DNA from: Leishmania infantum JPCM5 | Lineage: Eukaryota > Euglenozoa > Kinetoplastea > Trypanosomatida > Trypanosomatidae | Direction of reading: 5' to 3' | NCBI RefSeq assembly: GCF_000002875.2 | Contig: NC_009417.2 | Span: forward strand, 35,079-99,078 | DNA: 64,000 nucleotides | The notes under the pieces: generated by a model | Seen by the model: the letters and a program-made list of their open reading frames with translations, nothing else | Told to the model about the DNA's origin: nothing | Databases searched by the model: none | Part shown: positions 18,401 to 29,048 of the stretch, in pieces | How positions within the stretch are numbered: position 1 is the first letter of the stretch | How the letters are laid out: each line of letters opens with the position of its first letter | Program-made: the position numbers and the translations under genes

Positions 18401-20480
18401 CCACGGGCTCAGACAAGTGAGACTTTCCACCTGGTGTCCTGGCAACGTCGAATTGGCGACGCAGGGACGCAGGCAAGCGCTCGTCAACGTAGCATGCGGG
18501 GCGGCCGTTCCATGACGGCAGCATCGTGTACCCGTACATCGAGCACAATTGGAGGTAGAAATGGTGCCACTGCTGCGACGACTTCTCAGGCAACGCCAAG
18601 ACGCTCGCCACGACCACCTTCAGCCCGCCAAGGTCCTTTATGTCCGCCAGCACGGCCTCCCTGTCGGCCGTCAGCAATGCGTTCAGCAGGAGCAGAATAA
18701 CATGGACGCATTCTCGTCGGGGCAGTATCTGCAACATGTGGGTCGACGGTGGCAACAGGTAGAAAACGATGCCGCGCGGCACGTGAAAGCGCAATGCAAC
18801 CTCAGCCGCCATCTGACGAACCTTGTCGAAGCTTGTCAATCGCTGCATCAACGCCACACACCACAGCAACATGAACTCCACCCGCCGCATAAGCCGCATC
18901 ACCCACGATGGCACCCAGTGTTCGGCATCGATGGATACCAGAGCCCCGACATCCGGGTGTCGTGTCTTCTCTGACGCATCGTATTTTACGCTCATCAGCA
19001 GCAGCGGCGCGATTTGCGTCAAAAAAAATGTGCTCATGGCAATAGCAGTGGCGCAGAGCTCCGTCCCGCGCGCGCCGAGATCGACAGCCGAAGCGGAGCT
19101 CCCAGTGAAAGCGAAAAGCGTGAAGCAGAAATGGGAAAAGGCCGTGCAGGTCCATTGCGTGCGCGACTGAAAGCGGCGCAGCGTCGTCAGCGTTTCTTTA
19201 CGGGTGTGCTTCCGCGTGTACTCCTGCAGTGCCGCCGCCGTGGTGGTCTGGCAAAGGTCGGACTGCAGTGATGCGTGGTACCTGGCAAACTCCGCCTCCA
19301 GCAGCCGGAACGTTACGGACGCGCAGGCAAATGTGCACTCGAGGCTCTGTGAAAGACGGAAGAGGGTCCACAGCTTGACGTTGAAGGTGCTACCAAGGGT
19401 AAAGAGCAGCGCAGCCGCCTCGCACGCGCGGAGAGATGCCACAAAGGCGGCATCTACATCGCCGGGACGCAGCCGGCGCTTCCCTTCCTGGAGCACCGAC
19501 GTGCACACACGGATAATACCAAGTTTCTCGCACAGGGCCACCGCCTTACGCTGCTTATCCCCTGGCATGTGCCTCAAGACATTGTAGAGGAAGGTGAGCA
19601 GGACGGACCCTACCTGCAGCTCTCGCATCGCCAAAGAGGATCTGCAGGCGTTCACGATGAGGGCAAACGCGTGCGTGTTCTTGTGCAGAAACACCGTCCA
19701 CGCCTTCTTACGCTCCTTTTTGGACAGGAAGGCGCCAGAGCCGGCAGGGGCGCAGGTGAGACCCCTTTGAGGGTTCCAGGAATGGCTCCGCGTATGATGC
19801 AGCTTCACGCCCGCAGCGTCGCGCTTCGGAGTCGGCGGACTCACCGGATCGGCAGCGCTGCCACTCTGCAGAGACGAGAACAGCATGCCCTGCACCATCT
19901 CGATATCTTGCACGACTGCCGTGGCGTCCTCAGACAGCCAGGAGATCGACGGCAGCGCAAGCCGGTTGTTTCGTCGGTCACGCGCGCCACTGCCATTGCA
20001 CGCCCCCAACGGCAACGGTGCGTCCTTTTCCGAGTCCCGCACGCTACTGCAAAGGTGTTTCACGTGCTGGAGTGCCTCGGGTATGATGGTGTACGTGGGC
20101 TTGTGCACTGTCGCTGCTTCACGCGGCACGCAGCTGGACGAGAACGACCGTCGCTCGAATCGAAGAGAGGACGACGTGGGCTCGCCAGTCGTTGGCGCAG
20201 GAAGAGGCGGAACGGAACGCAGATACGGCAGGCGGGTGCGCAGCGCCAGCCGCTTCGCCGCCGATCTCTTCGATACGGATGCTGCCGGCGGCGAACATTT
20301 TCGTGCGCCCTTAGTGCTTTTCGAAGTAGAAGACGAACGGCCACCGCTAACAGGCGGGCGCGGTTGTAGTGCGCATGAGCGCAGTTGGACAGAGACGCCG
20401 TCGCCTGGGTCACGGACGCGCACTGAAGTCGACGACGTGCGCTGGTTGGCCTGTCGGCTGCTGCGCGAGCGCAAGTTCAT
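15444..20480 (-). CDS. Cytosolic carboxypeptidase (M14 CCP/Nna1 family), likely tubulin deglutamylase
   Basis: A 1,678-residue zinc carboxypeptidase of the CCP/AGBL family, which removes glutamates from tubulin tails and side chains. All signature parts are present: a beta-rich N-domain before the catalytic domain (about 950-1050), zinc ligands in HPGETN (H1181, E1184) and in DFHGHS (H1283), substrate-binding DLNR (R1245), and catalytic Glu in YGFEATMVGG (E1384). The first 900 or so residues are a basic low-complexity head followed by a helical stretch (about 250-650), comparable in layout to the ARM-like region of mammalian CCP1. The last 150 residues are very acidic and serine-rich. The start at 20480 is the first ATG after a candidate acceptor at 20638. 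Substrates (flagellar, subpellicular or mitotic microtubules) are inferred from the family. Confidence 0.92.
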   Translation of the reverse strand: MNLRSRSSRQANQRTSSTSVRVRDPGDGVSVQLRSCALQPRPPVSGGRSSSTSKSTKGARKCSPPAASVSKRSAAKRLALRTRLPYLRSVPPLPAPTTGEPTSSSLRFERRSFSSSCVPREAATVHKPTYTIIPEALQHVKHLCSSVRDSEKDAPLPLGACNGSGARDRRNNRLALPSISWLSEDATAVVQDIEMVQGMLFSSLQSGSAADPVSPPTPKRDAAGVKLHHTRSHSWNPQRGLTCAPAGSGAFLSKKERKKAWTVFLHKNTHAFALIVNACRSSLAMRELQVGSVLLTFLYNVLRHMPGDKQRKAVALCEKLGIIRVCTSVLQEGKRRLRPGDVDAAFVASLRACEAAALLFTLGSTFNVKLWTLFRLSQSLECTFACASVTFRLLEAEFARYHASLQSDLCQTTTAAALQEYTRKHTRKETLTTLRRFQSRTQWTCTAFSHFCFTLFAFTGSSASAVDLGARGTELCATAIAMSTFFLTQIAPLLLMSVKYDASEKTRHPDVGALVSIDAEHWVPSWVMRLMRRVEFMLLWCVALMQRLTSFDKVRQMAAEVALRFHVPRGIVFYLLPPSTHMLQILPRRECVHVILLLLNALLTADREAVLADIKDLGGLKVVVASVLALPEKSSQQWHHFYLQLCSMYGYTMLPSWNGRPACYVDERLPASLRRQFDVARTPGGKSHLSEPVGSCHSAVDTRADASQARPSSTQAPLAQCAGRSTETVLDSIISPSLTAARSGRGGSDNCLLLVDIRPDVFSPELRSGDVDPVSELVAFDPSQLPWPFKDAAPPTTAESWYGASSSVAAAAEDAHLSVPLINVCEEDRVRVLRHHIARLTLLDEAACDGGPTPHVHKVVFERLSSASPGAAGDAPSAVQGSADGVEFFSDYESGNLQRAIEVTDSEYDLVLSWDTATNSYTQWFSFGMRHFTPGKTYRFNILNMEKGDSTFNEGQKPLLLHVPDGGNPSDPSAPRPKWTRAGEGIFYFGNAFLRPARAHYFGKTGEAASAPAASPLSMSPRPLSMSVSPCAPVSHLGGRAPPPVIAKKRIPALPTLSPPPAMPPPFTASTPAESGVLKQKCYFTVTFSVTMPTTVAGTVYLANCFPFTYTEMREHLAWLARESHACPTRSLLPQCLCWTPGGLQVPLLTVTALRNRDTGEPYTADEIRRRPIALLVARVHPGETNASWVMQGLLDTLLCPPAVAAEYASHLCDNFVFKVIPMLNADGVIMGNHRCSFAGADLNRDYTNPKADFNPTLYAMKQLLRYWTGEEKRQVVMFADFHGHSRAKNFLVYGCTMNTIRGVATHSRHKGTRGGDGGRRRRTRRASSTAPAGPEKVIAALLSQLFPSFSLSQSSFAVTKDKKGSARVVLYDEFGVRMSYGFEATMVGGLVCVPELLRVSAGTHDDDAAAPVSAVCKAEVHYSPTVFRAMGDVFLRALSILFRQWAALTALAADSGCSDPKSSPSDVLKSAALQLSWSMTAAAGGGREPPKNPFSPSSRESGAALPRAGQYAAATREDRRVGSPVRAGSPAAPNEACSGLSVVPVAGQVEALDYLFMADCREGATPAKDEDGKDEEGSIASGSDISTEEDSDDAEMEEDELLGTTTARHTRRRRSEAQYAGNASEVSEHSASSPVGSGSDDQDWSGCNSSGSTADDSDDSRSSVSSLDEEIPTNLFT

Positions 20481-20637
20481 TATGGCAGACTTGTATGCAA
20501 TACGTATTCCCCCTGGCCCTGAACGGCGAGAGCCAGATAAGGCCGAAACAGTCTTCCGCTGCCAAGATCGTTACGCAGCACCTCCGCTGACTTCTTTCGA
20601 AGCACTGTGCAGAGGGTGTTCCGTGTTGTGTCGCCCC

Positions 20638-20639
20638 TC
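20638..20639 (-). promoter_or_regulatory. Predicted spliced-leader acceptor AG, carboxypeptidase gene
   Basis: A strong pyrimidine tract (GA-rich on the plus strand, 20664-20684) is followed on the transcribed strand by TCGCCTCTGAG. The next ATG is the chosen start at 20480. Confidence 0.45.
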
Positions 20640-20684
20640 AGAGGCGATGACAGATCCCCGCACGAGAGAGGGAGGGAGAGAGAT

Positions 20685-23600
20685 CTAGAAAATACAAGAG
20701 AATCGCGTGAAGGGGGAGGGGGCTATGGGGGCACCGGCCGCTAGGCGCCGAGCGCAAGTTAGGAATCAGAAAAGAGAATACAGTACAACAGGGCAGGGCG
20801 TCGTACAGAGAACGAAAAAGAAGGGGAGGGAAAACAAGGAAGTACGAAACCGACGAGAAGACAGAAAGAAAACACACACGCACGAAAGCGAAGCAGAGCG
20901 AAGCTCTACAGAGCCGCTACGGCAACGTCAACAGTAAAGCCGACAGAGAGAGAGTTCGACTCAGGGACAACTGATGCTCCCTTGGGTACAGCACTGTAGC
21001 GAAAGATGAGAGCTGCACGCAAATGGCGCGTACGTGCCGGTGTGTATGGGCCTGCGTGTGGCTACCTTGATTCACGAGGTGTTGACCCAAAGCACGTCAC
21101 CTCTATTCTCTATGTGTGTGTGTGCGTGTGTGTGTGTGTGTGTGTGAGCGTTCGAAATGCGCCAAAGGTGTATCGAAGATACGGGAGGGCAGAGGCAGGA
21201 CAATTCACACCTGCAGCGAGAAGGGGGAAGGAGGGCGTGTCAAGAGGTGCGCCACACCTCAAAAGCGGCAGGGCACAGAACACGGAAGAAGCGATCAAAA
21301 TAAGGACGGAACTGCGCAGACGAGAAGCAAGAGAGGAAAGACGAGGGCAGCAAGAGTGGAGGCGGGGTGGAAAGAGAGGCTGTGAAGTGAGCCAAGTCCA
21401 TCACAAACCTCTATTGGCGAGAAGCTGCTGCGAAGACATACAGATGGCGCGCATCGCGCGCGGCTATGAGGTTTGGCCCGTCGCTTGCCATATGAAGTGG
21501 CGTCAGAGTCACCGCACGGACTCGGTGCCGTGGTGGAAAGCCGACAAGTTCACACGCGCCGTCGATGAAGGACATACCACGCGTCATGATCCTCAAGATG
21601 TAATCCAGCAGATCTGGAGAACGGTAAAGCAAGATGCAGACGTTGCATCGCTGATCCACTGCTACGCTTCTTTTCCCTCTTTTATGACACTTGAATTTGG
21701 CGCATTCACTTTAAAGCCGCCACGGCGCTGCTAGCATAGACGTACCGAGGCAGAAAGAAAAGCACAAGTTAGATACATGAAACAGAAGAGAGAGCACCAC
21801 AGAATTAGAGACAGGGCTCTTGCATCGCCCGCAAAGGAAAGATAAAAGAACAGGCGTGAGGGCAAAGGAAAGGAGAAACAAGAGTAATCTAAATAAAAAA
21901 ATGGCATAACGGGCACCGAAACGTAGAGAAGTTACAAGACGAAGGCGAAGAGAGAAAGAGACACACGCCCACACCGCAGTGTTAGCAAAAGGCAGAGCAA
22001 AACAGAGCCGACTGAAAAGAGACAGAGAGCGTGCAAAAGGAGGAAAGGGGGAGGGTCGGCACACTAACGAAAAAGAAAACGAGCAACCATAGCAGCATAG
22101 CAGAGGTCCTTTCCATGGATACGCTCTTTTCTTTATTTCTTGTTGCCTGTTGCCTTCTTCGCTGATGAAATTCCTTTTCTTTCGTTGTCTTCCGGAGGGC
22201 GAAATGAGAAACGCGGCGGAAACGCAGTTCAAGCACGCGCGCCGGCACTTTCTTTTCGTTGACGAACTCAAAACGATGAAAGGGTTGCTGAAGACGCGAA
22301 GAGAAGATTCTCAGAGAGAAGCGACAAGTCCGCACAGCTCAACAAACAGCAAAGGAGGCGATTCTGTTGTTGCTGTTGGTGCTCGAGGATTGACGGGGTG
22401 AATCATAGAGGGTGTACAGAGTGAACATGTTCCAATCGTGAGGGAGAAAAGAAGCAAAGAAAGAGGCACAGGTTTCCGCGGGCGCCGGAATGGGACAGCG
22501 GAGAAGGCGTGGAAAAAGGAGGCGACATGTGGATGAAAACGTTCCACGAAGTATTTTTACGAGATTCCGTTCGCCACAGAGCTGCAGCGGTGATGAGAGA
22601 GGCAGGAAGGGCGGGACGTGAGACATGAGCATATCCGCTCAAGTGAGACAAACATAGCGAAGAGAGGAGGGCTGCGAAGAACACTAGCAGCCAACGCGCA
22701 CTCACTCACACGTGGCACCCCTCCCTGACCTACTTGATGCCCTCAACACCTCCACTCGCTGACCCTTGCCCCCGCGCCAAAGTCGCTCACCCACCCACCC
22801 CCCTAGGCCATTCAAGGATGCAGTGCAAGAGTGACAACCTGAGAAGAGGCTGCCGGAACCGGTTACGGCGTCGAGCACACACACTCACCAACGCATGCGC
22901 AACGCGCCACCCTATCCGGGGCCGCACAAAAAAAAAGAAACACTCCAAGGAAACTCAGCAATACAGAGAAAACGGAACCAGACACGATGCGGCATCCTCG
23001 CAGGCAGTAACCACAAGACGAGGAAGAGACACGAAAGCAGCGTGCATCGCCTCATGCGAACGCACACGCGCGCATTGGCAGAGGCACACTCTAACGACTG
23101 AGTTCGTGTGCGGAAGTAGTGCATCAACCGGCACATATGACCTCTACCCCGCCACCGATGCAGTCTACCAACAACACACAAACGCCGGAAAGTCAGGCGC
23201 AGAGGCGATCATGTCCGCCTCCTTGTCTTCTCAAAACACGGACCACGTACGGCAAGCAGCGATACGACGAAGAGCCCCCCCCCCAAAAAAAAAAGTCCCT
23301 CGAAGCAGCAGGATAAACATCTTTTTCGTTTCCCATGTCTGTAGCCCCGGCACGCGTCCGCCATCTGCCAGACCTCCTCTCCTCCCTACCACGTCCAGCG
23401 AATACATCAACCTTCCATTTACGCAGCGCACACAGACGCACACAACGAACGGCTAAGACGCATGCCAGCTCATCACCTCAGGCCACACTCATTCTGAGTG
23501 AACAAAAAAGTGACACAGAGCACAGAGAAAGAGATCCAGCTACAAGTAAAACGCCACCGAGACACCCGCACACATGACACCCCAGGAACTAGTACAGAAA

Positions 23601-23807
23601 CAGCAACTCTTATGTGGATGTCAGAAGGCAAAAGAAGAGTGACATGTCAGGGGCAAAAAAAAATAAGAAAACAAGAAGGCTGCAAGCAAACGGAAACCGG
23701 TAGCTACCATACAAAATCATATGGCTCCCAAAAAGAGAGGAAGACGGAAACCAGCTCATTAAAGAGAACCGCGGCAAGGGAGAGACAAACTCGGCTGAGA
23801 ACATTCT
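20685..23807. other. Long spacer, no gene recognised
   Basis: About 3.1 kb upstream of the carboxypeptidase, purine-rich on the plus strand, with a (TG)n tract at 21111-21147 and a C10-A10 run at 23275-23294. Open frames up to 240 codons on either strand have no domain and highly biased composition. No gene is called. Confidence 0.5.
21111..21147. repeat. (TG)n microsatellite
   Basis: About 37 bp of TG repeats with one CG interruption. Confidence 0.85.
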
Positions 23808-24513
23808 TTCTGAGCGTGTCCATTCTACACCCGGAACAAGTCAACGAATACGCGCATGCAGGCACAGCTCGCCGGCCTCTGCTGCACCACAGCGAAATCC
23901 TCGCCGTCTAGGGCGGGGCCTCTGCCGTCGCATCCGGGCGTGCGTCTAGCGGGCGCCTCGTGTCCTTCCTCCGCTCCATACTCCCCGTGCGCGCGGCGCG
24001 AGCGGCTCCAGGCCCACCTGCCTGGACGGCACAGCCATGATCAAGGCGAGCCGCACCCAGCGTCCTGCTCGAGGGCGGAGCCGGTGGTGTGCGGCGTGCG
24101 GGTAACAGGGGGTGGTCTAGGGTCATGCCGGATGAGCTCAGGGAGGAAGTCGGCCGGCCGCAGGCCAGGGCCCTCGGAGACCCTGCACTCTGCCAGCATG
24201 TCTGCCGTGCTTCTCCCTGACTCGCTTCAAGCCCCGGCACAAGGCCGGGTGGAGACCCTCCACAGTGGACTCCCGATGACTCCATGGCGTGGCTCGGGGC
24301 GCCCTCGCCATGCTTCCGCCGCCACCGCCGCACCAGCCCACCCGGTCGGGCGTACGAGATGGCGCATGCGTCGCACACATGCACTGCGGCGCTGATCCGT
24401 GTGCATCCCCTGCGCGCCTTTTTCGCTTATCGCCCACGCTATTCTCGCCCCTGGATGCCGTGCCTGGATGTGATACACCATGCCCGCTGCGGCGGGCAGC
24501 ACGTGCACACAGC
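23808..24513 (-). repeat. Repeat B copy 1, SIDER-like retroposon
   Basis: A 706 bp block nearly identical to 36358-37063; only one difference (A/G near 24043) was seen by eye. On the transcribed strand its shared end is GGGTGTAGAATGGACACGCT. Unlike copy 2, this copy continues on its high-coordinate side into another 340 bp of similarly GC-rich sequence (to about 24850), so it may be a longer element of which copy 2 is a truncated relative. It lies downstream of the six-TM protein gene. Open frames across it are not conserved genes. Confidence 0.75.
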
Positions 24514-24850
24514 GCTCGCGTTTCCCCATACGCGGGCCTGCTGCAGGGCAACCTTCTTGTCTGGAGAGACCGCTGCCCTCGGCTTCCTTTCCCGCCGACA
24601 TCACCGAAAAGGGGGAGGTCTGCATCGCTTGCCCGCGTGTGCCGCGACAGGCAGGGCATTGGCATGAGGCTGTGGCGGCAAGGGCGCGCCACCCTCCTCT
24701 GCATTCACATGCTTCTGGCATAAGTCGGTGTGCCAAATGTTGGGGGCCCGTGGACAAGCATGTGCCTGCGCACAGAAAACCCACAGCTCGTCGCTCTGAG
24801 GGGGCATAGGGGTCAGCCCCAGACACACGAGGGGGGAAGTCCATGCAGCG
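24514..24850 (-). repeat. Probable 5' extension of repeat B copy 1
   Basis: GC-rich sequence without homopolymer tracts, continuous with repeat B1 and unlike the flanking purine-rich spacer, where composition changes at about 24850. It is absent beside copy 2. Its being part of the element is inference. Confidence 0.35.
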
Positions 24851-26252
24851 CGTTTGAGATGTGCCTAATCAGGCCGCTGCGTTGAAGATCACAGCGCGAA
24901 ATGCGGTGTGTTTCACGTCACGAGCAACCGGCAAACCTCGTGTGACACATCGGACACCACGCTGGGCTGGGCACTCTCACAGCGTAACAAGCGGGGGCGG
25001 GAGTTCTACAGGGGAGGGGGATCACAGAGCCAGCGCAGTAAGAGGCGGCACCACCACCTGTACTCCTTGCTGTCGCTGCCAGTCACCCGGCGCTGCAAGA
25101 ATCCAAAGTGCGGACATGCGGTCTTACGCAGCTGAGCAAGGATTGTTGCCGGTTGTCGCGTAAGCTCAGCAGCTGTGTTCTTCTGGTGCGGGACGGATGT
25201 CGCTATGAACCTCTTTTCTCAGCAAGCGGCATCGTTTATCGCGGCTTCGAGGGATGTCGGCATGGTGTCTGCGGCCGGTGATCAGATCTGCCACCGATGC
25301 AGTTGAATCGGGCTACTTTGGCATGACAGACTTTTCAAGCTTGTCAGCAGTGTTCTTGTATTCCAGGGCACAACGAATACAGAAAAACTAAAATGAGAAG
25401 CGCATGCGACGGGCTCGTAGCGTCTGCACATGCGCCCATATTCGTGACAGTGTTTCATCCTCCGCCGTTGTAGGGCTCATGCGAAGAGCCATGAGGAGGG
25501 AGAACGAGTGCGCAGTAACAGCAAAACATGGTTTTCTGTGTCTTCGTTGGTCCAGTTCTCTCTGCAGGAGGCCGGGGCACATCTCCATAGCGCCACGCTC
25601 AGCGTGATAGCTTCATGCAAGGATGCCGCAGCCTCCTTTCGCTGTACATATGAGTGTCTGATGACTGTATTTGCACCGCGGCCGTTCATGATTCGATGTC
25701 TGCCTAAACCGCACCGCTCTTGCCAGGGACAAGGGAACAGTGAAAAAAAAGGAGAAAAAGAACGGGGGTGCAGGAGGTGCCAAGACCTTCGCCAGTGAAG
25801 GGGGGTTACAAGGCCTTGGCCAGTGAGGGGGAGGGAGGGCGAACGAAAAGGTAAAACGAAAGAAGTGTGTTGTGTGTGCACGTGTGTATGTGGATTGTTT
25901 CCATTGCGCCAGTTTAATGTGAGGTGCATTTGGAGTTATCGCGTGTCTTCTTTCCAGGGAAAAGTGACAGTGGCCGGCGTTGTGGCCAACCCTCACGTGA
26001 AGCAAACAACCCTAGTCGCACGCACGCAAAGAAAGGGAAGAAATACTCAAATCGGCAATGGCCAAGAAGTGCACCGCCACACCAGCACGCAAGCGCACGC
26101 CGCACTCGAGAAGAAAGGAGAGAAGCTCGAGCGCACATAAACGGAAGATAAGGAGAAAAGGGGCGCTATACGTGGTGAGTCGCTTACAAATCTGTGCTGA
26201 CGGTTCTCTTTGTTTGTTGTTCTTGTTTTTGTTTTTACATCTTGTGTGAGCC
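24851..26252. other. Proximal 3' UTR of the six-TM protein gene
   Basis: About 1.4 kb. A short imperfect tandem duplication (CAAGACCTTCGCCAGTGAAG and CAAGGCCTTGGCCAGTGAGG) lies at about 25778-25828. No gene is supported. Confidence 0.45.
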
Positions 26253-28997
26253 TTATCCCTCTGCGGAATCCAAATCTTCCAGCAGCATCTGGGCGAGGGT
26301 GATGTTGTCGGCGTCACTGCTGGCGGTCATGCTCTGCACTGCGCCCTTAAGTACCTGCTGTGCGCCGCTCTGGTCACCCTGGTGGAGCAGCTGCACTGCC
26401 TCGGAGAGAAAACTGAACTTCGAGCCGAGGTGCTCCTGCCGCTGCACCACGAGATGCCACTCCTCCTCCATGGTTTGCAACACCTCCATGAAGTTGTAAA
26501 TAATGATGAACTTCATTTTTGTCGACTTCGAAGAGACGTTGACCGGTAGGTCTCGCTGCTTCGGCTGCTTCGCAACTGCTTTCGGTCGGTCGCTCCCGCT
26601 GATACCACAAGGACGTGCCAGGATTTGGCTTGCCGTGCTGTTCCACGACCGCCCATCCAGCAAGATGCAGTGAAATGGGTTTTCTGGTTCGTCGAGGGAG
26701 GCCTGCAAGGAAGGGAGACGGCGGTGCATGGCGAGGCCGCGGCGCAGCATCTGAGCCCCCAGCTCGTGCTGACGCGGGTTGAAGAAGTGGATTCCGCGAC
26801 ACGAGCCAGAGCCTACGAGACCCACAAGCGAATGTGGGGCTGACACCACAGCCGCGACCAACTCCTGCCGTGCGTTGCTGAAACTTGTCGGCGGCTTCGG
26901 GCGACTCTCGAAGGCTTGCATGATTTTACGTGCTTTCTCGATCGCCAAGAGCACCGGCTCGCTGCTAAAGGGGATGAGTCCCCACACCAAGCAAATCGCA
27001 TCCTCGTATGCTGTGAGCACGTAGGAGTTCGCATCAGCACTATCTTGCCCCTTGGCGTCCTCGAGCGCCTCCATCACGGCCTCGAAGTTGACCGACACCG
27101 TCTGCTGCTTGTTGCGGGTGGCAGCCATGCCACCCCTCTGGTTGGAGGCCTTGAAGACGCTCGACACGGCATCTTCGTCATCGTCGTAGATGTCACGGTA
27201 GACCACGTAGAGCATTGTCACCGTCTTCAGCTGCGGGACCGAGGTCATGAAGGCCGCTGGTTGAGAGCTGCTGTAGTGGTCAGAGCTTCCATTGGTGCTT
27301 GAGGGGGAGCCGCGCAGGAGACTCTTGCTCACGGACAGCTTCGCAGACGACGCTGCGTTGATTTGTGGAATGAAAAGGCTTCCCCCCGCCAGCGACCGCA
27401 CAATCGACGACAGAGTCGAGCACGTCTCTTCGGGCAGCGTCTGGGGAAAGTTGGGGGGCATCATGTGGGACTGCAGGCGGGCGTGCACCTCTGCCGCCGA
27501 TACGTTACCCACGGTGCGAGCGGAAGAGCCGCCAGAAACGCTTCCTATACCTGCAGAGGGCGACGGCCGACCGGCGCCGTCATGTGACATGACCTCGGGC
27601 GTGAGGACTCGCATCGCCACATGATCTCGTGGACATTCATGGTAATCCGTCGCCATAGGCACCTCGTCGGCCACCATCTCGCTCTCGCAGACTTCCCACG
27701 TGATGCCGAGCATCGCCTTGAGGTTGTTGAGAAAGACGCCAATGCTGAGCATAATCAAAATCGGGGCGAAGTAGCTCACCACACGAATTCCACGTGGCGT
27801 TGCCTCTCCGTCGATGCTGTACGGGGTCCAATACATGTCTTCGAGGGCGCACGCCACGCCGAACACGCCAGCTGAGGCAACGTAGACGATCAACATAAAA
27901 AACCAGTGAGTGAGGACGCTCACCAGGCGACAGTGAAAGCTGTGCCGCATATGCGGGGTATTATAGAAAGCTTTCTTTATCAGCAACAGGTTTGCCCACA
28001 GCCATGGCACGCCGAGTACAGGAGATGCCAGTAAAAGGCAATGAGTATCGTACTCGCACATGATGGAGCCAGTGAGCGCGAGGATGGCGATGATGATTGT
28101 CATGTACAACGAGACGAGAGGCATCATCAAAGCTGCACGCAACGGCTTGGAAGGGTTGGCAACGCGGACGGAAACGATCGTGGAGGGCGCCGATGCGCGC
28201 CGGACGCCTGTGGGAGTGTGCATGGAGGTGGGCAACCTACCCGCGAGCGACAGCGCGTGATCCTTCGGCGTGCACTTCTCTTGCTCGCCGGACCCGCTGA
28301 AGTCTCTGTCAGTGTTGAGGCATTGCGTTGGATACGACTGCATGTTGCTTGGCTTCTTTGGCGGGCACGCGGAAATGGCTGGAGCCGCGTCCTTCGTGTA
28401 AAGATGTTCAAGGAATGACGGCGGCGACAGCATGCCCGTCTCTCGCAGCGGCGCCACGACGAGCTCGCCACGAGGCGGCGCTGATCCCTGAGGCCCAACG
28501 GTCACGGCAGGGGAAGCCTGCCAGGGTGGGTGCAAAGGGTTTACTGAAGTTCGCGAACTGCTCTCCTGAATGCTCGGCGTACTGGAGCTGCTTTCAAAAG
28601 CGTTGACGTTGGCCTTGCTCGAATCGAGAATGCTCGACAAGACGCCCTCATCCTCCGACTGCTGTGTGTTGGGGCTCCCATCCGCATTGATGGGGAAACG
28701 ATGCGTCTGAGAATTATCACGCCCTGCGTCAGGGCCCCGCTGCGCCCCGTCGTTGTTCTCCATCGTACGCTTCGCGGCATTGATGCTGGACCGCGCAAAC
28801 AAAATGGCGGAAATGATGGAGACACAGTTCAGTACGAACCACACAAAAAGCGCCAACGCAGATACGGCGGAGAAGGTGAAGGCTATCCACCGCTGGTGAA
28901 GCCTGCAAACGACCATCAGCGCTACGTAAAAGATAACTGGCGGTATGCCAAGGAACCAGGCGACGATATGCTTCACATCTTCGGCCTTGAGGGACAT
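26253..28997 (-). CDS. Six-TM membrane protein with degenerate cyclase-like domain
   Basis: A 914-residue protein. Two membrane segments lie in the first 75 residues, then a polar loop of about 210 residues, then about four more between residues 290 and 440 (for example MTIIIAILALTGSIMC and WFFMLIVYVASAGVFG). The soluble C-terminal half has, at about 588-760, features reminiscent of a class III nucleotide cyclase: KTVTMLYVVYR where cyclases have a beta strand with the first metal Asp, YEDAICLVWGLIPF resembling the GD-x-F-x-A-x-F-G-x-P region, and GLVGSGSCRGIHFFN resembling the G-x-V-G-S segment. The first metal Asp appears absent. Cyclase activity is therefore unlikely; this is inference. The last 100 residues are helical. 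The start follows a candidate acceptor at 29047. Confidence 0.75.
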   Translation of the reverse strand: MSLKAEDVKHIVAWFLGIPPVIFYVALMVVCRLHQRWIAFTFSAVSALALFVWFVLNCVSIISAILFARSSINAAKRTMENNDGAQRGPDAGRDNSQTHRFPINADGSPNTQQSEDEGVLSSILDSSKANVNAFESSSSTPSIQESSSRTSVNPLHPPWQASPAVTVGPQGSAPPRGELVVAPLRETGMLSPPSFLEHLYTKDAAPAISACPPKKPSNMQSYPTQCLNTDRDFSGSGEQEKCTPKDHALSLAGRLPTSMHTPTGVRRASAPSTIVSVRVANPSKPLRAALMMPLVSLYMTIIIAILALTGSIMCEYDTHCLLLASPVLGVPWLWANLLLIKKAFYNTPHMRHSFHCRLVSVLTHWFFMLIVYVASAGVFGVACALEDMYWTPYSIDGEATPRGIRVVSYFAPILIMLSIGVFLNNLKAMLGITWEVCESEMVADEVPMATDYHECPRDHVAMRVLTPEVMSHDGAGRPSPSAGIGSVSGGSSARTVGNVSAAEVHARLQSHMMPPNFPQTLPEETCSTLSSIVRSLAGGSLFIPQINAASSAKLSVSKSLLRGSPSSTNGSSDHYSSSQPAAFMTSVPQLKTVTMLYVVYRDIYDDDEDAVSSVFKASNQRGGMAATRNKQQTVSVNFEAVMEALEDAKGQDSADANSYVLTAYEDAICLVWGLIPFSSEPVLLAIEKARKIMQAFESRPKPPTSFSNARQELVAAVVSAPHSLVGLVGSGSCRGIHFFNPRQHELGAQMLRRGLAMHRRLPSLQASLDEPENPFHCILLDGRSWNSTASQILARPCGISGSDRPKAVAKQPKQRDLPVNVSSKSTKMKFIIIYNFMEVLQTMEEEWHLVVQRQEHLGSKFSFLSEAVQLLHQGDQSGAQQVLKGAVQSMTASSDADNITLAQMLLEDLDSAEG

Positions 28998-29046
28998 TGG
29001 TCGGTTAGATATGCACCAAGAGAAGAAGGCGAGAAAAGTAGGTGAA

Positions 29047-29048
29047 CT
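29047..29048 (-). promoter_or_regulatory. Predicted spliced-leader acceptor AG, six-TM protein gene
   Basis: The transcribed strand reads TTTCGCTGTTTCAG, with the first following ATG at 28997. Confidence 0.45.

Noticed and set aside
24138..24844. Frames of 188 and 205 codons within repeat B
   Set aside because: They sit inside a repeat, are cut short in the second copy and carry no retroelement motif.
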